Shown in pieces: positions 62,594-64,000 of a stretch of 64,000 bases of DNA (the stretch's first letter is position 1; each line of letters opens with the position of its first letter). Origin of the DNA: Flavobacteriales bacterium (lineage in GTDB: Bacteria; Bacteroidota; Bacteroidia; Flavobacteriales_C; GCA-002722245). The stretch lies in contig PBLA01000026.1 of NCBI GenBank assembly GCA_002722245.1, forward strand, positions 1-64,000, in the 5' to 3' direction. The position numbers and the translations under genes were made by a program. The notes under the pieces were generated by a model. The model searched no databases, had not been told where the DNA came from, and was given only the letters and a program-made list of their open reading frames with translations.

Positions 62594-62908
62594 CTAGTTT
62601 CTGCTTCTGCTGTTGTTCTTTTTTCTTTTGATGTTTCTGTTCGCAGCATTTTGCTTTTGGTGAATAACAGCTCTTTCTTTTCTGGTCACAACACCATCAG
62701 CTTTCGCATTTCTTTTTGTTTTACGAATGTCACGTTGTTGACGAGCCAGCTGCTTGGTTTCTTTTTTTGTTAACTCACCAGATTTCGCACCTTTAGCTAT
62801 TCTTGTTGTTTGATTTTTTTGCCTTTGATTAACTTTTTTAGTTTGAGTTTGTGCGTTTAAAAGTCCTGCTGTTAAGATAAATGCTCCTAGAATAATTAGC
62901 TTTTTCAT
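62594..62908 (-). CDS. Small secreted basic protein, function unknown
   Basis: A 104-residue protein with a signal peptide (MKKLIILGAFILTAGLLNAQ). The mature part is very basic and helical, made of two similar halves: SGELTKKETKQLARQQRDI and DGVVTRKERAVIHQKQN, each with a G-x-[LV]-T-x-[KR]-[EK] start. The tail is KRKKNNSRSRN. I have seen similar short basic exported proteins in other bacteria, without known function. It could bind an acidic polymer such as nucleic acid or polysaccharide, which is inference only. Confidence 0.75.
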   Translation of the reverse strand: MKKLIILGAFILTAGLLNAQTQTKKVNQRQKNQTTRIAKGAKSGELTKKETKQLARQQRDIRKTKRNAKADGVVTRKERAVIHQKQNAANRNIKRKKNNSRSRN

Positions 62909-63039
62909 TTTTAAAAATTTTTAAGTTATTTACAACTTTGATGCTATTTAATGAAAAAGGTTTAATACACCTGTGATTTTTTTTCTTAAAAAGAACACAA
63001 TTAACTGTCAGTCAGCGGGTTAAAAGTGGAATAAATTTT

Positions 63040-64000
63040 TTAATCGAAAGAAACTTCAGACCAACTTATCGTTTTGATTGGTCTACCCATTAATGATCCG
63101 TTCATTTTTCTATCATTTCTAAATTTTTTGACGAATCCTTTCTTTTGGTCGTATGAAATAGAATAATTTCTTTCAATATTAAAAGACATATTATCAAGAA
63201 GCAAATCAAGTTCTTTCTTTTTTTCAGTGAACTTGGAACTTGTGGTATCTGGAGCCATTTTCATAAAACCATTAAACATTGTTTTCATCATTGTCTTCAT
63301 CATTTCTTCAAATTTTTCGGTGTCGAATATTTGTTCAGACCCTAAATTTAAAATCGTTCCATTTTGATCTTTAATCCAACTGTTCGTATGAACTGTTAAT
63401 GAATCTTTTTTTCCTTTTCCAAAAGGATTTAACTCCGAACGAGTTTGTTTTACAGTGTCTTTTGACCACGATGTGTTATAAGGAATAAGCAACGCTTCCA
63501 TTTCATTGCTAAACATAGATTGAACAGTACTTTTTGTAAATAATGCTGAAAACGGATTAATTAGTTGCGTGAAAAGAGTGTCATTATTTGATTTCTTATT
63601 TAATGCATTTTTTAAATCATTAAATGTAGTGTTCATAACAGCTTTGGCATCTTCCCAATTTATTAGTTCAAATTCCTTTCCATTTTTCGAAACCTTAAAA
63701 AATAGATTTAGTTTTTTTTGTACTGTTGGACTATTTCCAATCTTATCCATAGCATGTTTGAATGTATTTAGAAAAAAATCTTTATAAGTGATTTTAATAA
63801 TGTAATGGTCTTTATTTACTTCCTTCACTAAAAGATTTGCATTGAATTCATTTGATTCAATTTCCCATTTTCCCTCTTTGCGACTTTTTTTTGTTTCGGA
63901 TTTGATCAAGATGCTTTTTTTTGCTCCTTTTTTCCAATTTGGTTCAAGGTTAACTTCTTGGGAAAAACCCCAAAAAGAACCAAATAAAATGATGATAGTA
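63040..64000 (-). CDS. Secreted protein of unknown function, N-terminus outside the window
   Basis: The ORF track starts at 63909 with a TTG, but the frame stays open to the window edge; the added residues read TIIILFGSFWGFSQ followed by EVNLEPNWKKG, the end of a signal peptide and mature start. The start codon therefore lies beyond 64000. About 320 residues are visible: a Lys-rich, strand/helix mix with ITYKDFFLNTFKHAMDKIGNS and MMKTMMKTMFNGFMKMAPDTTSS. No family is recognised. It is on the minus strand, about 130 bases ahead of the basic protein gene. Confidence 0.75.
   Translation of the reverse strand, partial: TIIILFGSFWGFSQEVNLEPNWKKGAKKSILIKSETKKSRKEGKWEIESNEFNANLLVKEVNKDHYIIKITYKDFFLNTFKHAMDKIGNSPTVQKKLNLFFKVSKNGKEFELINWEDAKAVMNTTFNDLKNALNKKSNNDTLFTQLINPFSALFTKSTVQSMFSNEMEALLIPYNTSWSKDTVKQTRSELNPFGKGKKDSLTVHTNSWIKDQNGTILNLGSEQIFDTEKFEEMMKTMMKTMFNGFMKMAPDTTSSKFTEKKKELDLLLDNMSFNIERNYSISYDQKKGFVKKFRNDRKMNGSLMGRPIKTISWSEVSFD

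Noticed and set aside
1-64000. CRISPR arrays, insertion sequences, prophage or integron
   Set aside because: No regular repeat-spacer pattern, transposase, integrase or terminal repeats were noticed; gene content is core and evenly AT-rich. A systematic repeat search was not possible.

Overview
This is a low-GC, gene-dense chromosomal window that reads as a member of the Bacteroidota, most likely class Flavobacteriia. Several things point there: an A/E-rich tail on ribosomal protein S16, an oversized signal peptidase I with a membrane N-terminus, a two-gene transketolase, bacillithiol gene bshB1, MtaB, a TamB-like protein, divergent clpC/gyrA, and repeated promoter boxes of the Bacteroidota type (TAnnTTTG about 20 bp after a TTTG/TTG box). 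I cannot name a genus. No mobile element, CRISPR array, rRNA or tRNA was seen. Almost all of the window is core housekeeping DNA.

Layout. 1-5.5 kb: 3' end of dnaE, trxA, a GH20 hexosaminidase, dnaN and a cysteine dioxygenase-like protein with an altered metal site. 5.5-16 kb: tamB, bshB1, a methyltransferase, the wbqC-lepB pair, and the SCO1-hemB pair. 16-19.7 kb: small lipoproteins, rpsP, a DUF62 SAM-cleaving enzyme and metX. 19.8-24.9 kb: one compact operon with an OsmC protein, an acylhomoserine sulfhydrylase, a PhnP-like metallo-hydrolase, pxpABC (5-oxoprolinase) and a GNAT acetyltransferase. 25-29 kb: two small unknowns, then a sigma-70 family factor overlapping a one-TM protein, then an O-antigen-ligase-like protein. 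29-34 kb: pyrR-pyrB, a STAS factor, RNase Z, a LuxR-type regulator and mtaB. 34.2-37.4 kb: the two transketolase subunit genes with a secreted VWA-domain protein between them. 37.5-43.2 kb: a membrane protein, then the operon kdsC-ubiA-maf-recR-acyl-CoA carboxylase beta. 43.4-50.3 kb: a conserved protein of unknown function, a small membrane protein, fmt, an M48 lipoprotein protease, a glycosyltransferase pair and a ClC channel. 50.4-57 kb: an M23 peptidase, a coiled-coil protein, zapA, rny, two small membrane proteins and a class III aminotransferase. 57-64 kb: clpC, gyrA, a basic secreted protein and the C-terminal part of another secreted protein.

How genes work together. Methionine synthesis by direct sulfhydrylation is covered by metX and the divergent sulfhydrylase. 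DUF62, OsmC, cysteine dioxygenase and bacillithiol deacetylase suggest a sulfur/thiol theme, though they are not one operon. ZapA, its coiled-coil neighbour and RNase Y form one transcription unit. LepB, TamB, SCO1, M23, M48 and KdsC serve the envelope.

The observations most worth following are: (1) many start codons sit where the predicted +1 of a TAnnTTTG promoter falls, implying several leaderless mRNAs; (2) the cysteine dioxygenase has Tyr where the second iron-binding His is expected; (3) a secreted VWA protein sits inside the transketolase operon; (4) there is an uncharacterised sigma factor/membrane protein pair with an inverted repeat upstream; (5) a long inverted repeat lies in front of the conserved unknown gene at 43412. 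There is no clear large new system here. Promoter calls rest on motif reading by eye, and gene functions on recognised family motifs.
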